From Woeseiaceae bacterium (GTDB taxonomy: Bacteria > Pseudomonadota > Gammaproteobacteria > Steroidobacterales > Woeseiaceae), in contig WTCH01000358.1 in assembly GCA_013138675.1 (NCBI GenBank), forward strand, positions 1 through 24,453: a stretch of 24,453 nt of DNA, given 5' to 3'. Positions 22,792 to 24,453 of this stretch are shown here, piece after piece. Numbering within the stretch: the first letter of the stretch is position 1; every line of letters starts with the position of its first letter. The position numbers were made by a program, and so were the translations under genes. Under the pieces are notes generated by a model that saw only the letters and a list, made by a program, of their open reading frames with translations, ran no database searches and was not told the origin of the DNA.

Positions 22792-24453
22792 CTACCGGAG
22801 ATTCGCGGAGTAGCCAAGAATACCACGTTCCAACATTTTGTCAGCAGCGGTACCGACACTCGATAAGCCCTTCAATATAAGTTGCAGACCGATCGACGAA
22901 TCGCGAGTTCCGTCACGGGCCGAAATATGGCGACGCGTGACGAGCCTGAAACCCCAGCAACAGCTCTCGTATTCGATGCCAAGAAACTCATCGAGTGCTT
23001 CCTCATCGCGGAAGGAGTACTTGTAACGGCCAACGACATTCCATTGCGATGAGATGGGCCAGGACCAGGACAGGTCACCTTGTTCCAGAGAGTCCCTGCG
23101 GAAACGGTACGAGAGATTCAGGATCTTGTTGCCGGCTGGTCGATATTGCAGGCGCGCCTGCGACTGCGTAGTGCCGCGTTCCTGCTCGCCCCACTGGTGA
23201 CCAAAATCGAAATTGAGATTTTGCGAGAACCCGAAGCGAATCTCGGCGATGTAATCGGATGTCTCGTCGAGGGACACCGATTCGCCGGGCAAGACTACCT
23301 CACCATTGCTCAGGTACCGCGTCTGGCCAATCGTTGCGGTAACGAGCTCGCGGCCGGAGCCGCCATCAAGAAGGCGTGATGTCAAGCCGACACTGACCTG
23401 GTCAGTATCGGCAATGCGGTCGACGCCGAGATAGCGATTTGTGCGGTAGAGCGAGACAAGATTCAGGTCGGGCGAGATGGTGTCGAACACCGGTAGCTCG
23501 TCCTGGTCGCGATGTGGAATGTACACATACAGCACGCGCGGTTCGAGCGTCATGACGCGATCCGACATAGACCCGCCAAGCGCACGCTCGAGTACCATGC
23601 CAACATCGAAACTGCCGATCGGCACAGTACGCGTCGGGTCGCTCACCTGCCCCGGCAACGTGTTATCCAGATCATAGCGGGTGTGATCGACGGACACCGC
23701 CGGGGTAACAAACCAGCCAGGGCTTCGAGAAAAAGGGAGCTCCAGGCTTGGCGCCATATTGAATCGCCAGCCTGTAACGCCGACGTCGCGTTCAAAATTG
23801 ACGAGTTCACCATCAAGACCGAGTTGCATGCCGAGCCACTTGTCGGGCCAGCGACCCTGCACGATGAGCTGTGGCACGCGCTGGTACGGTTCATCGATCG
23901 GCTGAATGGCCTCGTCGATTGTCTGGAAGTCATGGATCTGGCCGAAGAGCGACAAGGTATCGGTGTGATAGTCAAAGTTCAGGCTGCGATTCAAGTGGGT
24001 AATACTCGAGACGTTCAGCCTTCCGCCAAGGTCCTCGAAATACTGGCTGTCTGATACTTCACGAAAGTCGATACGGTTGCGCCAGCCATTGACGAACATC
24101 GTGCGATGCTGCAGCTGGACCATCGTACGCGAGTCGTTGAACATGCTGTCGTTATTGAGGTGCTCGGCGTAGGCCTGACCATCCATCCTGTTGGTCAGGT
24201 AGCGAAACTGTGCAGCGACCTGAAGGCCGCGTTCAGTTAGCAGGCGCGGTGTAATCGTTGCGTCGTAGTTTGGCGCGATGTTCCAGTAGAACGGCACCCG
24301 AATTTCGTTGCCGCTTCGTCCACCGGCGCTGATCGAGGGCGCCAGGACACCCGTCTTGCGTGCGTCGCCAATCGGAAATGAAAAGTGCGGCGAGTACAGA
24401 ATCGGCACGCCCTTGAAGCGCAAGCTCACACCTTTGGCCGTGCCGACACCTTC
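22792..24453 (-). CDS. lptD: LPS-assembly protein LptD, C-terminal part
   Basis: The frame is open to the right edge, giving 553 residues. The true start, signal peptide and N-terminal OstA/LptA-like domain lie outside the window. The visible part begins in the conserved junction with FKGVPILYSPHFSFPIGDARKTG and continues as the beta-barrel with many Tyr/Arg-rich strands. The vicinal Cys pair ESCCWGF, partner in the LptD disulfides, is present. LptD with LptE inserts lipopolysaccharide into the outer leaflet of the outer membrane. A GTG at 24429 is internal and is not the start. Confidence 0.95.
   Translation of the reverse strand, partial: EGVGTAKGVSLRFKGVPILYSPHFSFPIGDARKTGVLAPSISAGGRSGNEIRVPFYWNIAPNYDATITPRLLTERGLQVAAQFRYLTNRMDGQAYAEHLNNDSMFNDSRTMVQLQHRTMFVNGWRNRIDFREVSDSQYFEDLGGRLNVSSITHLNRSLNFDYHTDTLSLFGQIHDFQTIDEAIQPIDEPYQRVPQLIVQGRWPDKWLGMQLGLDGELVNFERDVGVTGWRFNMAPSLELPFSRSPGWFVTPAVSVDHTRYDLDNTLPGQVSDPTRTVPIGSFDVGMVLERALGGSMSDRVMTLEPRVLYVYIPHRDQDELPVFDTISPDLNLVSLYRTNRYLGVDRIADTDQVSVGLTSRLLDGGSGRELVTATIGQTRYLSNGEVVLPGESVSLDETSDYIAEIRFGFSQNLNFDFGHQWGEQERGTTQSQARLQYRPAGNKILNLSYRFRRDSLEQGDLSWSWPISSQWNVVGRYKYSFRDEEALDEFLGIEYESCCWGFRLVTRRHISARDGTRDSSIGLQLILKGLSSVGTAADKMLERGILGYSANLR

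Overview
The window looks like a chromosomal segment of a marine-type gammaproteobacterium. The strongest evidence is the conserved run lptD-surA-pdxA-rsmA-apaG-apaH at the right end. Storage-lipid genes (a wax ester synthase/DGAT, phasins) and an EnvZ/OmpR-type two-component system fit this. I see no plasmid or phage genes and no CRISPR array. A more exact taxon (for example Woeseiales-like) would be a guess.

Layout, left to right. (1) 1-3081: the first residues of a leftward lipoprotein, then rightward genes for an FAD-linked 2-hydroxyacid dehydrogenase and a WS/DGAT acyltransferase. (2) 3074-6341: a tightly coupled leftward operon (lipase-like alpha/beta hydrolase, hemerythrin protein with a helical tail, HAD-phosphatase/acylglycerolphosphate acyltransferase fusion), with a divergent TetR regulator at 6436-7089. 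(3) 7086-8263: two leftward phasin-type granule proteins and a divergent PHA-granule-region protein. Together, blocks 1-3 look like a locus for making and handling neutral lipid inclusions. No PHA synthase is present in the window. (4) 8274-11035: a leftward two-gene operon of paralogous beta-eliminating lyases whose active-site signatures separate into tyrosine phenol-lyase (first gene) and tryptophanase (second gene). (5) 11173-15185: a secreted EF-hand protein, an OmpR/EnvZ-type pair, an outer-membrane beta-barrel-like protein, and a secreted low-complexity protein with a duplicated ELMT-QER-YR module. (6) 15356-17807: a DUF1203 protein, tRNA-Ala(CGC), a solitary ExeA-like ATPase fused to an FHA domain, and a gene-poor stretch with one possible small ORF. 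(7) 17808-24453: a ferritin-like diiron protein, then apaH, apaG, rsmA, pdxA, surA and the C-terminal part of lptD, all leftward.

The most interesting items are in RNA structure and gene combinations. A hairpin buries the Shine-Dalgarno of the ELMT-module gene. A perfect stem-loop sits at the predicted 5' end of the lyase operon mRNA, and a 12-bp hairpin lies between the divergent EF-hand and response-regulator genes. A REP-like palindrome supplies the surA stop codon and abuts the pdxA start. At the protein level, a hemerythrin protein with a possibly phasin-like tail sits inside a lipid operon, and TPL and tryptophanase are translationally coupled. All functional calls rest on motif recognition and context; no database search was run.
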